DNA from: Nocardioides iriomotensis
GTDB taxonomy: Bacteria; Actinomycetota; Actinomycetes; Propionibacteriales; Nocardioidaceae
Reading direction: 5' to 3'
Length of the DNA stretch: 64,000 nucleotides
Assembly: GCF_004168035.1 (NCBI RefSeq)
Contig: NZ_SDPU01000035.1
Location: 434,001 to 498,000, forward strand
Made by a program: the position numbers and the translations under genes. The notes under the pieces were generated by a model. The model worked only from the letters and a program-made list of their open reading frames with translations, searched no databases and had not been told where the DNA came from. Shown in pieces: positions 1-8,086 of this stretch. How positions within the stretch are numbered: the stretch's first letter is position 1; each line of letters starts with the position of its first letter.

Positions 1-591
1 CAGTACATCCAGGTCAGCGGCCGCGTCGGTCGACGTGCGGATGTCAGCCCCGGACTGGTCATCACCGTCTACGGTGCCGCCAAGCCCCGTGACCGCAGCC
101 ATTACGAGCGCTTCCGGACATACCATCAGCAGCTCTACGCCCAGGTCGAGCCGACCTCAGTGACGCCTTTCGCTACACCGGTCCTGCGTCGGGCGCTCCA
201 CGCAGCCGCCGTGGCGTACGTCCGCCAGACCTCGCCCGAGGACCTTCCTCCATACCCGTTTCCCGCCAACGGGTACCGGGAGGCGATCGAGCTTCTCCGC
301 GAACGCGCGCTTATTGCCGACAAGGGGGAAGTGCCTGTGCTGGAGCGCATGGCTGAAAAGCGCGCCCGCCAGTGGGACGGCTGGGAGCGGACGATCTGGG
401 AAGCCAACCCCGCACCGTGGGGTGACCCCAAGCAGGGGCTCATGCGCTACGCCGGCACGCTCCCAGATCTCGACAGCAAAGCCACCATATGGGATGTGCC
501 AACCAGCATGAGAAACGTCGATGCTGAGTGCCGACTAGCAATCTCGATGGCCTACATCTACGCCGATGCCGCCACGGAGGACGGACTATGA
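1..591 (+). CDS. drmA: DISARM helicase DrmA, C-terminal part (truncated by window edge)
   Basis: The window opens inside an open frame whose last 196 codons are present. It begins with a superfamily-2 helicase motif VI (QVSGRVGR, residues 4-11), followed by PGLVITVYGAAKPRDRSHYE and a VEPTSVTPFATPVLRRALHA stretch that I recognise from the C-terminus of DISARM DrmA helicases. DrmA is an ATP-dependent helicase-like protein which, with DrmB, is the core of the DISARM anti-phage system. The stop codon overlaps the start of drmB in an ATGA, so the two are translationally coupled. Codon use is visibly less GC-biased at third positions than in genes after 3.3 kb, consistent with horizontal acquisition. 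The helicase N-terminus and any methylase gene lie outside the window. A non-DISARM DUF1998-associated helicase is the alternative. Confidence 0.8.
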   Translation, partial: QYIQVSGRVGRRADVSPGLVITVYGAAKPRDRSHYERFRTYHQQLYAQVEPTSVTPFATPVLRRALHAAAVAYVRQTSPEDLPPYPFPANGYREAIELLRERALIADKGEVPVLERMAEKRARQWDGWERTIWEANPAPWGDPKQGLMRYAGTLPDLDSKATIWDVPTSMRNVDAECRLAISMAYIYADAATEDGL

Positions 592-2501
592 GCACCGGAG
601 CAATGCGGCGAGCCCAGCTCGTCACCCCTTTCGGCGTCGGTGCAATGAGCGTGCTCGTCAACGGCACCTCGGTGATCACCGCCGGGCTCGATCACTGGTA
701 TGAGTCCGGTGACGCCAGCTCGCTCGCTCTGGAGGAGTACCAGGAGCACGACTGGCGGCTCGAAGCGCGCCTCCGAGTCTCGGAGTTCCGGCTGCCCCCA
801 GACTTCCGCTACCAGGGACAGGGCAACGACAACCGAAACGTCAAGCTGACCGTGCCGGTGCTGCGTTTTCCCCGCTGGTGCTTCTGCATGTTCTGCAAGC
901 GAATGGAACTCTCCACCCTCACCATGCAGCAGCCCATGGTCTGCAAGGACAAGAAGCACGCTGACTGGAAGTACAAGCCCCGCATGTCGCAGGTTCCGTT
1001 CGTCGCGGTCTGCGCTGATGGGCACCTGGATGACTTCCCGTTCGACAAATGGGTGCACCGAGCACATCGGCCGTCGTGCAATGGGACTCTGCGCTTGAAG
1101 TCCCTCGGGGGCGGTGGCCTTGAGGGTCAGCGCGTGGTGTGCGATGGCTGCCAGAGGGAGAGGACGCTGCGAGGCATCACCGAAGCTCGCTTCGTCAACG
1201 GCGAAGAACACAGCAACCTGAGCGACCAGCTCTCGTCGCCCGACGATCCGTACCTCTGCACGGGAGCCCGGCCTTGGCTAGCGAAGCTCGAAGGTGCCTG
1301 CGGCCAGCCCACGCGCGGAGCCCTGCGCGCGGCGGGCAACGTCTACTTCCCTAAGGTTGAGTCCTCGATCTACCTGCCGCGCAAGGAGGGTGCAGTCAGC
1401 GAGGAAATGCACGAGCTGATGCGCCACCCGGCTGTTAGCGGCACTATGCGAACCCTCCACAGTATTTTTGGTGCCGAACTCGACGTCGAGATGCTCCGTG
1501 CCCAGTTGCTCAAGAACGTTCCGCCCGAGCTCTTCGGCCCGATCTCCAACGAAGAGCTAATCGCTGGCTACTGCGATCTCCTTGGCGTCGGCGAGGACGA
1601 ACCGAAGTCGGGCGAGGAGTCCGACGCCGAGCTGCTCACCGGCGACGACGAGTGGCGTTACCCGGAGTTCCAGCACATCCGCGAGACTCCGAAGGACGAC
1701 TACCTGACGGCAACCAACCCCGGCATCCACGCCGACCTCCACCCCCATCTGGAGCGGGTCCGCTCGGTCGATGTCCTCCGCGAAACCAGAGCGCTGCGCG
1801 GCTTCACCCGGGTCCGGGACGATGTGCTGAAGCTAAGTGTAGGCAAGAAGTTGCTGCGGCGAGAGCCGCTTCCGCCGGTCCAAGACTGGCTGCCCGCCTA
1901 CGTCGTCAAGGGCGAGGGCATCTACTTCGAACTCGATCCTGGGCGCCTGGCAGCCTGGGAAGCCCGAGCCGAGGTACAAGCCCGCGCCCAGAAGATCACC
2001 GACCACTACGGGCAGGTCGCCTCGCAGCGCGGACTTCAAGATCGGACGCTGCGCCCGCGCTTTGTACTCCTCCACACGCTCGGGCACCTGCTCATAAATG
2101 AGCTTGTCTTCGCCTGTGGATACAGCTCGGCCTCACTCCGCGAGCGACTCTACGTGTCCACGGCGGATGGCCGAGAGATGGCAGGGCTGCTGATCTACAC
2201 GGCAGCCGGCGACTCTGAAGGCACGATGGGCGGTCTGGTGCGCATGGCGCGCCCGGACAACCTGCGGTCTGTCTTCGCCTCAGCGATTTCAGACGCGCGC
2301 TGGTGCTCAACTGACCCGGTCTGTATGGATGCCGGGGAGAAGGGGCAAGGCCCTGACTCCTGCAACCTCGCGGCTTGTCACGGCTGCGCGCTCCTGCCGG
2401 AGACTAGCTGTGAGGAGTTCAATCGATTCCTCGACCGGGGCATGGTGATTGGGACTTTCGAGGACCCATTGCTTGGATACTTCGCTGATCTCTCCGCGTG
2501 A
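588..2501 (+). CDS. drmB: DISARM protein DrmB (DUF1998 domain)
   Basis: A 637-residue protein. The start is the ATG at 588 inside the ATGA overlap with drmA; an in-frame ATG at 528 lies within drmA and was rejected. The N-terminus RRAQLVTPFGVGAM is typical of DrmB. Three cysteine groups (CFCMFC near residue 100, CADGH, CDGC) suggest zinc binding. The C-terminal third is the DUF1998 domain: the LLHTLGHLLINELV helix, then GDSEGTMGGL, and a final Cys cluster (CSTDPVC, CNLAACHGC). DrmB partners DrmA; the DrmAB complex is reported to bind and unwind DNA. A PLD-family drmC usually follows drmB, but no such frame is found downstream here. GC content is lower than in neighbouring core genes. Confidence 0.88.
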   Translation: MSTGAMRRAQLVTPFGVGAMSVLVNGTSVITAGLDHWYESGDASSLALEEYQEHDWRLEARLRVSEFRLPPDFRYQGQGNDNRNVKLTVPVLRFPRWCFCMFCKRMELSTLTMQQPMVCKDKKHADWKYKPRMSQVPFVAVCADGHLDDFPFDKWVHRAHRPSCNGTLRLKSLGGGGLEGQRVVCDGCQRERTLRGITEARFVNGEEHSNLSDQLSSPDDPYLCTGARPWLAKLEGACGQPTRGALRAAGNVYFPKVESSIYLPRKEGAVSEEMHELMRHPAVSGTMRTLHSIFGAELDVEMLRAQLLKNVPPELFGPISNEELIAGYCDLLGVGEDEPKSGEESDAELLTGDDEWRYPEFQHIRETPKDDYLTATNPGIHADLHPHLERVRSVDVLRETRALRGFTRVRDDVLKLSVGKKLLRREPLPPVQDWLPAYVVKGEGIYFELDPGRLAAWEARAEVQARAQKITDHYGQVASQRGLQDRTLRPRFVLLHTLGHLLINELVFACGYSSASLRERLYVSTADGREMAGLLIYTAAGDSEGTMGGLVRMARPDNLRSVFASAISDARWCSTDPVCMDAGEKGQGPDSCNLAACHGCALLPETSCEEFNRFLDRGMVIGTFEDPLLGYFADLSA

Positions 2502-2989
2502 TTCAGGAGATACTTCCTGCCAGCGTGCTTCGTCAGCCCGTAACCAGCCGCGTTGGGTCAGGGCCTGGCCAAGCTCAGGGGCCGAACATCGGGCAGAAGG
2601 TGTGCCGGACCGGACCCCGACATCGCGGAAACTCGAAACGATCCGGCCGGACCGTCAGCCCTATCAAACGCGGCCGAATGACGACTGCCGGTGGGGATAG
2701 CCCGCTTTCAGCGACCACATTTTTCGCGGCGCACGGCTGGTCGAGCTCCACGAGCCCGACCTTACGCACATCGTGAAGTGTGGAGCCGAGCCGACGAGGG
2801 GGAGTTGTTCGATGGTATGCACGACCTGTCGTCGTGACGTGGTCTCTGTTGAGCCCAGGACAGGACCCATCGTCGCGCGCGTGCAGGCTGACGTCGCGTC
2901 GGCGCCCGAAGAATCGTCCAAGACTTGTGAGGTGCGACCCTGCGGAGGGTGCCAACACTGCGGGCGAGCGGAGTCCTGCCGCCGCCCGA
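2502..2989. other. Intergenic stretch after drmB, no recognisable gene
   Basis: About 490 bases between drmB and the decayed repeat. Short open frames exist on both strands but none has a convincing ribosome binding site, conserved motif or consistent codon bias. In particular there is no HKD motif of a phospholipase-D-type DrmC. I see no tRNA, integrase or insertion-sequence end. It looks like degraded DNA at the edge of an acquired island. Confidence 0.6.
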
Positions 2990-3222
2990 CCCTCTGCGGA
3001 GAGACGCCGCCGCGGGCGAGTCCGCGTCGGTGCCGCGGTCGCGCAGCGCGTCAACGCAGCGGCGAGTTTGACTCTTCCACCGTGTCCGGGGCTATCCATG
3101 GATGCGCGAGCTGTAGTCGATCAGAGTGTCCGCCCGCTGGCTCAGCTGAGCGGGACGAGCGTGCCCTCGCCGACGTTCAGGTAGACCGCAGGGGGTGACG
3201 TCGGTGTCAGCGTTCTGTGATC
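2990..3222 (-). pseudogene. Decayed copy of the hypothetical/ScyD gene junction
   Basis: This stretch aligns base for base, with scattered substitutions and small indels, to 4470-4690. Shared blocks include GGTGCCGCGGTCGCGCAGCG, CTCTTCCAC, GAGTGTCCG and CTCAGC..AGCGGGACG. On the minus strand it contains a frameshifted relic of the ScyD-like C-terminus (VGEGTLVPLS before a stop; the intact gene ends KGEVMSVPLG), the intergenic gap, and the first ~25 codons of the small hypothetical gene, now interrupted (GTGGAAGAG then frameshift to TGA). It is therefore a dead duplicate of the core locus, left at the border of the DISARM island. Confidence 0.8.
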
Positions 3223-3326
3223 GCTCGATCAGCTGGTCACATGGGCACCAACATGCGCTCTTCGTCTTGCCGCTGCGTCCCCGAACTGCGCGGTTCGAGC
3301 AGGGCTGCAGTTGACAGGCATGCATA

Positions 3327-3365
3327 GATCGGCCCGGCCTTCCCGGCGGGCGGGCCGGGCCGATC
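3327..3365 (-). terminator. Stem-loop downstream of the Rpf-like gene
   Basis: Perfect 13-bp inverted repeat, GATCGGCCCGGCC against GGCCGGGCCGATC, with a 13-base GC-rich loop, 25 bases past the stop of the Rpf-like gene. There is no T-run, as is common for actinobacterial terminators. Confidence 0.65.
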
Positions 3366-3389
3366 GCCGAGTCTTCGCGGGGGGAATGA

Positions 3390-3743
3390 TCAGCGCAAGC
3401 CGATGCGATCCGAGCAGGCGGGCCAGGCTCGCCAGCCCTGGCTGTTCTGCACGCGCTCGGCGACGCGGATCTGCTCGCCCTTCGTGGCTCGGTGCGCGAA
3501 CCGCGCGAACTTGCCGCCGCCGTAGCCGCGCCACGTGGAGCCGCTGAACTGCAGGCCGCCGTAGTAGCCGTTGCCGGTGTTGATGTGCCATCGACCGCCG
3601 GACTCGCACTGGGCCAGCCTGTCCCAGACTCGTCCGGACGCCGCGTTGGCGGAGCTCGCGGGCCCCACGACACTGAGCGCGCTCGCCACGAGCAGCGTGA
3701 GCAGCATCAGCAGACCGGCGCGCGTCATCCTCATTTCGGACAT
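3390..3743 (-). CDS. Secreted Rpf-type transglycosylase family protein
   Basis: A 117-residue precursor: positively charged start, hydrophobic stretch LLMLLTLLVASALSVVG and an AANAAS-like cleavage region near residue 35. It is followed by a short resuscitation-promoting-factor/transglycosylase core: WDRLAQCESGGRW (with the catalytic-type Glu in CESGG), NTGNGYYGGLQFSGSTW, and a final Cys (PACSD) that can pair with the first. Rpf proteins cleave peptidoglycan and promote resuscitation and growth. It contains little beyond the catalytic domain. The start at 3743 has AAGGGATC nearby; an internal ATG at 3731 is an alternative. Expression is probably controlled by the c-di-AMP riboswitch directly upstream. 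Confidence 0.9.
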   Translation of the reverse strand: MSEMRMTRAGLLMLLTLLVASALSVVGPASSANAASGRVWDRLAQCESGGRWHINTGNGYYGGLQFSGSTWRGYGGGKFARFAHRATKGEQIRVAERVQNSQGWRAWPACSDRIGLR

Positions 3744-3750
3744 GGTTGAT

Positions 3751-3920
3751 CCCTTCCACGCCTACGAGGTGAGCTGTCGGGTTCGGGCGGAAGTTGCCCG
3801 GCCGCGCGTGAGGCGGCTTCACCCCAAGGAACCGATCTGGCCGGCTCCGGGAATTGGGTCCCCCGCTCCTGCCTGTCAACGGTGGACTGGGCGCACCGGC
3901 AGGCAGGATTCGGCGTCCGG
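3751..3920 (-). promoter_or_regulatory. c-di-AMP (ydaO/yuaA) riboswitch upstream of the Rpf-like gene
   Basis: Read on the minus strand, the leader contains the ordered signature blocks of the ydaO/yuaA class: GACGCCGAATCCTGCC near the 5' end, a complementary GGCAGGAGCGGGGGACCCA, TTGGGGTGAAGCCG, a GGGC..GCCCGAACCCGACAGCT block and CTCGTAGGCGTGGAAGG just before the ATG at 3743. This RNA class binds cyclic di-AMP and in actinobacteria commonly precedes rpf and other cell-wall hydrolase genes, usually as an off-switch. The remaining 264 bases up to 4184 contain no gene that I can support; they must hold the promoter and the end of the transcript from 4559. Confidence 0.9.
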
Positions 3921-4184
3921 TGGCCACCCCCGGCAGTAACGCGGGGACCCATCCAGAGTGCGAGAGATGCCGGGGTCAGCCAAATCAGCAAAGGCCAAGA
4001 GGGGGCTGCTGCACGACTCCCCGGGGCGTGTCGGACCCCGCTTTGTCGCGGATCGCCCGCTTTCACGCGCCATGCAGTGCCCAGGCGTGTGCCCGTTCTC
4101 ACAGGGCTTCCTGCGCGAGCCCGCGCACGGTATGCCCGGTTTCAGCAGAGTCGCCGGCCGTCGCACTTCTGCTGCGACGATCGG

Positions 4185-4559
4185 TCAGTCGTGCCGGAAG
4201 CCGCCCATGAAGCGGCGGAAGAGACCGCCACGGCGGGCAAGCGGCGGCGCTGGTGGAGGCGTCGTCGCCTTCCGGGTCGCGATGGGCTTGTCGTAGTCGG
4301 TCCGGACGATCGCCTCGATGATCTGCTCGTCGGTGTAGTCGGCCGAGCCCTCGATAACGGGCACGTAGCCGACGAGCATCCCGTTGCGCATCACCTGCGC
4401 CTCGAGCTCGGCGGTGTTGTCGGAGTCCCACGTGGCCTCGCGGCCGTCGGGGAGCTTCACGACGATGCCGAACTGGTAGACGCCCACCCGGGCCAGGTCC
4501 GCGTTGGTGCCGCGGTCGCGCAGCGCGTCGACGACACGGCGAGCCTTGATCTCTTCCAC
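4185..4559 (-). CDS. Hypothetical protein, 124 aa
   Basis: Starts at a GTG (4559) preceded at 7 bases by a TAGTCT -10 element. The first ~85 residues look like one small alpha/beta domain (VVDALRDRGTNADLARVGVY, then IVVKLPDGREATWDSD). The C-terminus is a low-complexity Pro/Arg tail (TTPPPAPPLARRGGLFRRF). No signal peptide or membrane segment. I do not recognise the family. A decayed copy of its first ~25 codons lies at 3000-3075, showing that the locus was once duplicated. It precedes the riboswitch-rpf unit on the same strand. Confidence 0.7.
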   Translation of the reverse strand: MEEIKARRVVDALRDRGTNADLARVGVYQFGIVVKLPDGREATWDSDNTAELEAQVMRNGMLVGYVPVIEGSADYTDEQIIEAIVRTDYDKPIATRKATTPPPAPPLARRGGLFRRFMGGFRHD

Positions 4560-4566
4560 GTGTTCG

Positions 4567-4572
4567 AGACTA
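4567..4572 (-). promoter_or_regulatory. Leaderless-type -10 element (TAGTCT)
   Basis: TAGTCT sits exactly 7 bases before the GTG start of the 124-aa gene, which would place the transcript start at the start codon. The decayed copy at ~3085 has lost this hexamer. Confidence 0.5.
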
Positions 4573-4619
4573 GCCAGGGATCTGGAGTCGGCTGTTCACC
4601 CGAGTGTCCGTCCGCCGGC

Positions 4620-5741
4620 TCAGCCCAGCGGGACGGACATCACCTCGCCCTTGTTCGGGCACACTGCGCAGGTGGTGACATAGGCGTTGGAGCCCTTGAA
4701 GGCCACGCCGTACGGCGCGAACAGGCCCGCTGCCACCGCGGGGTGGGTGGTCCCGCCGGGCACGACCTGCCGCAGCGACCCGATCGGCGGACCGCCCGAG
4801 GCGAGGCCGGCGTCGGAGATCTGCACCGCGTAGAGCGTCCCGTTGTGCCAACCGAGGTCTGTGACGTTGGTCAGCCCGCTCGCGTAGACCGTCGGCGCCT
4901 CACCGGGCACCGCGCGGTAGATCTGCGCCGCGTTCATCACGAACGGGAAGCCGGTCAGCTGGCTGATGTAGTAGGCGCCGTCGGGCCCCTTGACCACGGA
5001 GGTGGGGACGGCCTGGAACTCGTCCGAGCCGGCGTACGACCGGTCGGGGAAGACGGCCAGGACCTTGACCCCGCGGTCGCGGTGCACCTTCAGCCAGTCG
5101 TTGCCGCCGGCATCGGTGACCAGGAACTTCTTCTTCTTCTTCAGCACGGAGACTGGGTTGCTGTCCGGCGCGGTGGGGTGCGGGTTCTCCCTGGCCTCGA
5201 AGCCGCCCAGGTCGGCGATCTCCTTCAGCTCACCGTCCTGGTGGCCGCCACGCAGGTTCGCGGCGACCAGCATGGCCATCCACCGGCCCTTCTTCGGCAG
5301 GTCCTCGCGCACCGCCGGGTCGGCGCCCAGCCCGACCGTGAACGCGATGCGGTGGTCGCCGTACGGGATCACGTCGGACGGGCCGATGGCTCCGGCTCCG
5401 TCCTTGTCCGCCAACGAGGGGAGCTTCTTGACCAGGCGCTCCAGGTTGCCTCCGCGGAGCCGGGTGATCGCCCCCGACTTGCCGAAGCACACCGGTGACC
5501 CCTCGGGACCGGGCATGCACGGGCCCTTCCCGCCGACGCCGGCCTCGGCGATGAGGAAGCCGACGCCCTTCTTGAAGGTGATCTGGCGGGGGTTGTCGAG
5601 CCCGGAGGCCACGCTCACCGGGGCGGAGGACCGCGGCTGCGCGGTCTCTGCCACCGAAGCAGCAGGGACGACAGCCAGGGGGAGGGCTATCGCCGCCCCC
5701 GCGATGAGAAGGGCCTGGATCGGAGACTTCGAGCGCACCAT
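4620..5741 (-). CDS. Secreted ScyD/ScyE-family protein
   Basis: A 373-residue protein starting at ATG 5741, with GGGAGAG a few bases upstream. It has a clear Sec signal peptide (basic MVRSKS, hydrophobic ALLIAGAAIALPLAVVPAA). The mature part begins VASGLDNPRQITF, the classic opening of ScyD/ScyE and NHL-like beta-propellers, and repeats such as VVKGPDGAYYISQLTG, VYASGLTNVTDLGWHNGTLY and LFAPYGVAFKGSNAYVTTC follow. The ScyD/ScyE name comes from cyanobacterial scytonemin clusters, but most actinobacterial members are secreted propellers of unknown ligand. A five-lysine run (KKKKK) comes from a CTT microsatellite near 5130. A relic of its 3' end lies at ~3150-3220. Confidence 0.82.
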   Translation of the reverse strand: MVRSKSPIQALLIAGAAIALPLAVVPAASVAETAQPRSSAPVSVASGLDNPRQITFKKGVGFLIAEAGVGGKGPCMPGPEGSPVCFGKSGAITRLRGGNLERLVKKLPSLADKDGAGAIGPSDVIPYGDHRIAFTVGLGADPAVREDLPKKGRWMAMLVAANLRGGHQDGELKEIADLGGFEARENPHPTAPDSNPVSVLKKKKKFLVTDAGGNDWLKVHRDRGVKVLAVFPDRSYAGSDEFQAVPTSVVKGPDGAYYISQLTGFPFVMNAAQIYRAVPGEAPTVYASGLTNVTDLGWHNGTLYAVQISDAGLASGGPPIGSLRQVVPGGTTHPAVAAGLFAPYGVAFKGSNAYVTTCAVCPNKGEVMSVPLG

Positions 5742-5884
5742 GATCTCTCCCGGTCGTCGACAGATGGACTCAGTCGACCCCGCGAGATACGGACCGTCCA
5801 GTCGTCCGAAGTGACTACTGCGGAGGGCAGGGGTGCGGCGTAGCGTGGAGAGCTTCTCGCGTGCCGGCAACAGGTCGAACGGCG

Positions 5885-7147
5885 TCAGTCCACGTCCCGC
5901 GCCAGGAGCTCGTCCCACGTCTCCCTACGTACGACGAGGCGCGCCCGCCCGTCGCCCGCGAACACCACCGGGATCCTCCGGTTGCCGTTGTAGTTGTTGG
6001 CCATCGTGAAGCAGTAGGCCCCGGTCGCGGGGACGGCGAGCAGGTCACCCACCGCAGGGCTTGCGAGGTCGACCCCGTCGACGAGGACGTCGCCGCTCTC
6101 GCAGTGCCGGCCGACGACGGTGACGCGCTCGAGGTCCGGGCCGTCGAAGCGGCCGACGACGCCGGCCTCGAAGCGCTGCCCGAACAGCGCGACCTCGAGG
6201 TTGTCGCCCATGCCGCCGTCGACGGCGACGAACGTGCTTCCGCCGCGCTTGACGGTCGTGACCCGGTAGAGCGTGCACGCGGCGGTCGCGACCATGCTGC
6301 GCCCCGGCTCGATGATGATCTCCGCGTCGGCGGGCAGGTGCTGCTCGGCGGCACCGACCAGCGCGTCGAGGTAGCTCCCCGCGCTCGGTGGGTCGTCGGA
6401 CCAGGTGTAGCGCGCGCCCAGACCCCCGCCCAGGTCGTAGACCGGAAAGTCGCCGAGCGCCGCGAGCGGTGCCACCGACCGGGCGAAGGGATCCACGTCG
6501 AGGATCTGGGATCCGACGTGGACGTGCAGCCCGCGCATCCGCAGCTTCGGGCTGCGCGAGATGCGCTCGATCAGCGGCGCGGCCTGGGTCGGCGCGAGGC
6601 CGAACTTGGAGCCGACGTGACCCGTCTGCACGTGGCTGTGCGTGTCGGCGGTGACGCCCGGGATGACTCGGACGAGGACCTCCTGGCGGGCGCCGGCGCT
6701 GACGATGGCCTCGAGCCGGTCCACGTCGTCGGCGTTGTCCACGACGACGAGGCCGAGCCGGTGCTCGATCGCCAGGGCGATCTCCTCGTCGGTCTTCGCG
6801 TTCCCGTGCAGGACGACCAGTCCCGGGTCCACGCCGGCCTTCAGGGCGCTGAGGATCTCGCCGCCACCCGCCGCGTCGAGACCGAGTCCTTCCTCGACCA
6901 TCACCCGCTGCACCGCGGTGCTGGGGAACGCCTTGGAGGCGAAGACCACCCGGGACCTCGCCCACCGGGCAGCCAGCTCGCCGGCGTACTCACGCGCGCG
7001 CTCGCGCAGGGCCTGCTCCGCGACGACCAGCACGGGCGTGCCGAACTCGTCGGCGAGGGCGTCGGCGCGGCAGCCTCCGACGACCAGCGTCCCGTCCGCG
7101 GCGAGCGAGCTGCCGGGCGGGAACAGGGAGAGCAGGTCGGCCGTCAC
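5885..7147 (-). CDS. lysA: Diaminopimelate decarboxylase
   Basis: A 420-residue fold-type III PLP enzyme. It decarboxylates meso-diaminopimelate to L-lysine, the last step of lysine synthesis. Visible features: PLP lysine in VVFASKAF (K72), HGNAK, HVGSQI, the glycine-rich YDLGGGLGARY, EPGRSM, and the C-terminal CESGD and GAYCFTMANNYNG motifs that complete the active site at the dimer interface. The GTG start at 7147 lies 6 bases after the stop of the universal stress gene, so the two are probably co-transcribed. GC-rich codon use matches the core genome. The closest alternative would be another group-IV decarboxylase, since the usual actinobacterial lysA partner (hom) is not adjacent. Confidence 0.88.
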   Translation of the reverse strand: MTADLLSLFPPGSSLAADGTLVVGGCRADALADEFGTPVLVVAEQALRERAREYAGELAARWARSRVVFASKAFPSTAVQRVMVEEGLGLDAAGGGEILSALKAGVDPGLVVLHGNAKTDEEIALAIEHRLGLVVVDNADDVDRLEAIVSAGARQEVLVRVIPGVTADTHSHVQTGHVGSKFGLAPTQAAPLIERISRSPKLRMRGLHVHVGSQILDVDPFARSVAPLAALGDFPVYDLGGGLGARYTWSDDPPSAGSYLDALVGAAEQHLPADAEIIIEPGRSMVATAACTLYRVTTVKRGGSTFVAVDGGMGDNLEVALFGQRFEAGVVGRFDGPDLERVTVVGRHCESGDVLVDGVDLASPAVGDLLAVPATGAYCFTMANNYNGNRRIPVVFAGDGRARLVVRRETWDELLARDVD

Positions 7148-7153
7148 CGGCGC

Positions 7154-8074
7154 TCAGGTCCGGACCGCCCGGTCGGCAAGCTCCTCCGCCTTCTGCCGCG
7201 GTACGACGACGACCGGGACGGGGGAGTGGCGCATGATCTTGGTCGCCCGCGAGCCGAGGAACACGCGTGCCGCCGGCCCCAGCTCGCTCGATCCCATCAC
7301 CAGCACGTCACCGTCGCGCCAACCGACGTCGTCGATCGCCTCCACCCAGCTGCGACCCCGGCCGATGACGGTCTCGACGTCGTGCGGCACCTCCGCGAGC
7401 TCCTGGACCTGGGCGAGTGCGGCGCCGGCGGACTGCCTGACCTTCTCCGTCCACTCCTGCAGGACCAGGTCCTCGGAGTCGGTGCCGAGCGTGGTCGTGT
7501 AGTCCGGTCGCGACCAGACCGCGAACGACGCGATCCGCAGCGCGGCATGCATCAGAGCGGCGACGGAGCCGGCCGCCACCACGAGGCTCTCGGCCTGGCT
7601 CGACTCGCCGTACGCAACGGTCACCCGGTCCACCGTGCCGCCCGGCCGGCAGCGGTACCCCCGCGGTGCCACCGCGAGGGGGACCGGGGAGCTGTGCAGG
7701 AGGCGGTCGCTGACGCTCCCGAGGGCGATGTGCCCGAACCCGCCGGCCGAGGACGAGCCGAGCACGACCAGGTCGGCCGCCCGCCGTGCGGCGAGCTCCA
7801 GCAGGCCGACCGGCGCCGAGCGGGCACTGTGCCTGACGAACCTGGCCGGGACGTCGGCCGGGATGCCGGCTCTCGCCTGGTCGAGCGCGCTGTCCGCCGT
7901 GTCGTTCAGGGCGCTGCGGTACTCCGCGTCGATCCGTGCCATGCCGGGGACCCAGGGCGCAGGCACGACGCACGTCACCAGCAGGTCCTCGCCGGACGAG
8001 CGCGCCAGCATGACGCCGAGGTTGAGGGCGGCGCCACCCCGCTCATCGGTGGCGTAGCCCACGATGATCGTCAT
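7154..8074 (-). CDS. Tandem universal stress protein (two UspA domains)
   Basis: A 306-residue cytoplasmic protein with two UspA domains, about residues 1-145 and 150-300. Each has the ATP-binding glycine pattern: LGSSSAGGFGHIALGSVSD then SSPVPLAV in the first, and MGSSELG..RVFLGSRATK then SPVPVVVVP in the second. Such proteins bind ATP and are induced in stress or dormancy. It lies 12 bases after the amino-acid permease gene and 6 bases before lysA on the same strand, which suggests one transcript. A GGAGAC site precedes the ATG. Confidence 0.9.
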   Translation of the reverse strand: MTIIVGYATDERGGAALNLGVMLARSSGEDLLVTCVVPAPWVPGMARIDAEYRSALNDTADSALDQARAGIPADVPARFVRHSARSAPVGLLELAARRAADLVVLGSSSAGGFGHIALGSVSDRLLHSSPVPLAVAPRGYRCRPGGTVDRVTVAYGESSQAESLVVAAGSVAALMHAALRIASFAVWSRPDYTTTLGTDSEDLVLQEWTEKVRQSAGAALAQVQELAEVPHDVETVIGRGRSWVEAIDDVGWRDGDVLVMGSSELGPAARVFLGSRATKIMRHSPVPVVVVPRQKAEELADRAVRT

Positions 8075-8086
8075 GGCCGTTGTCTC

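Noticed and set aside
528-587. Earlier ATG for drmB
   Set aside because: Lies inside drmA and adds residues without family similarity; the ATGA start at 588 fits better.
2498-2776. 92-codon frame overlapping the drmB stop (GTGA) as a possible drmC
   Set aside because: The overlap is suggestive, but the product has no HKD motif or family pattern and ends quickly.
2773-3198. Cys-rich plus-strand frame (CTTC, CGGC, CQHC pairs)
   Set aside because: Looks like a zinc protein but overlaps the decayed repeat, whose bases are explained by homology to 4470-4690; no ribosome binding site.
5125-5145. CTT microsatellite as a phase-variation tract in the ScyD-like gene
   Set aside because: Triplet unit keeps the frame whatever its length, so it could not switch the gene off; only lysine number would change.
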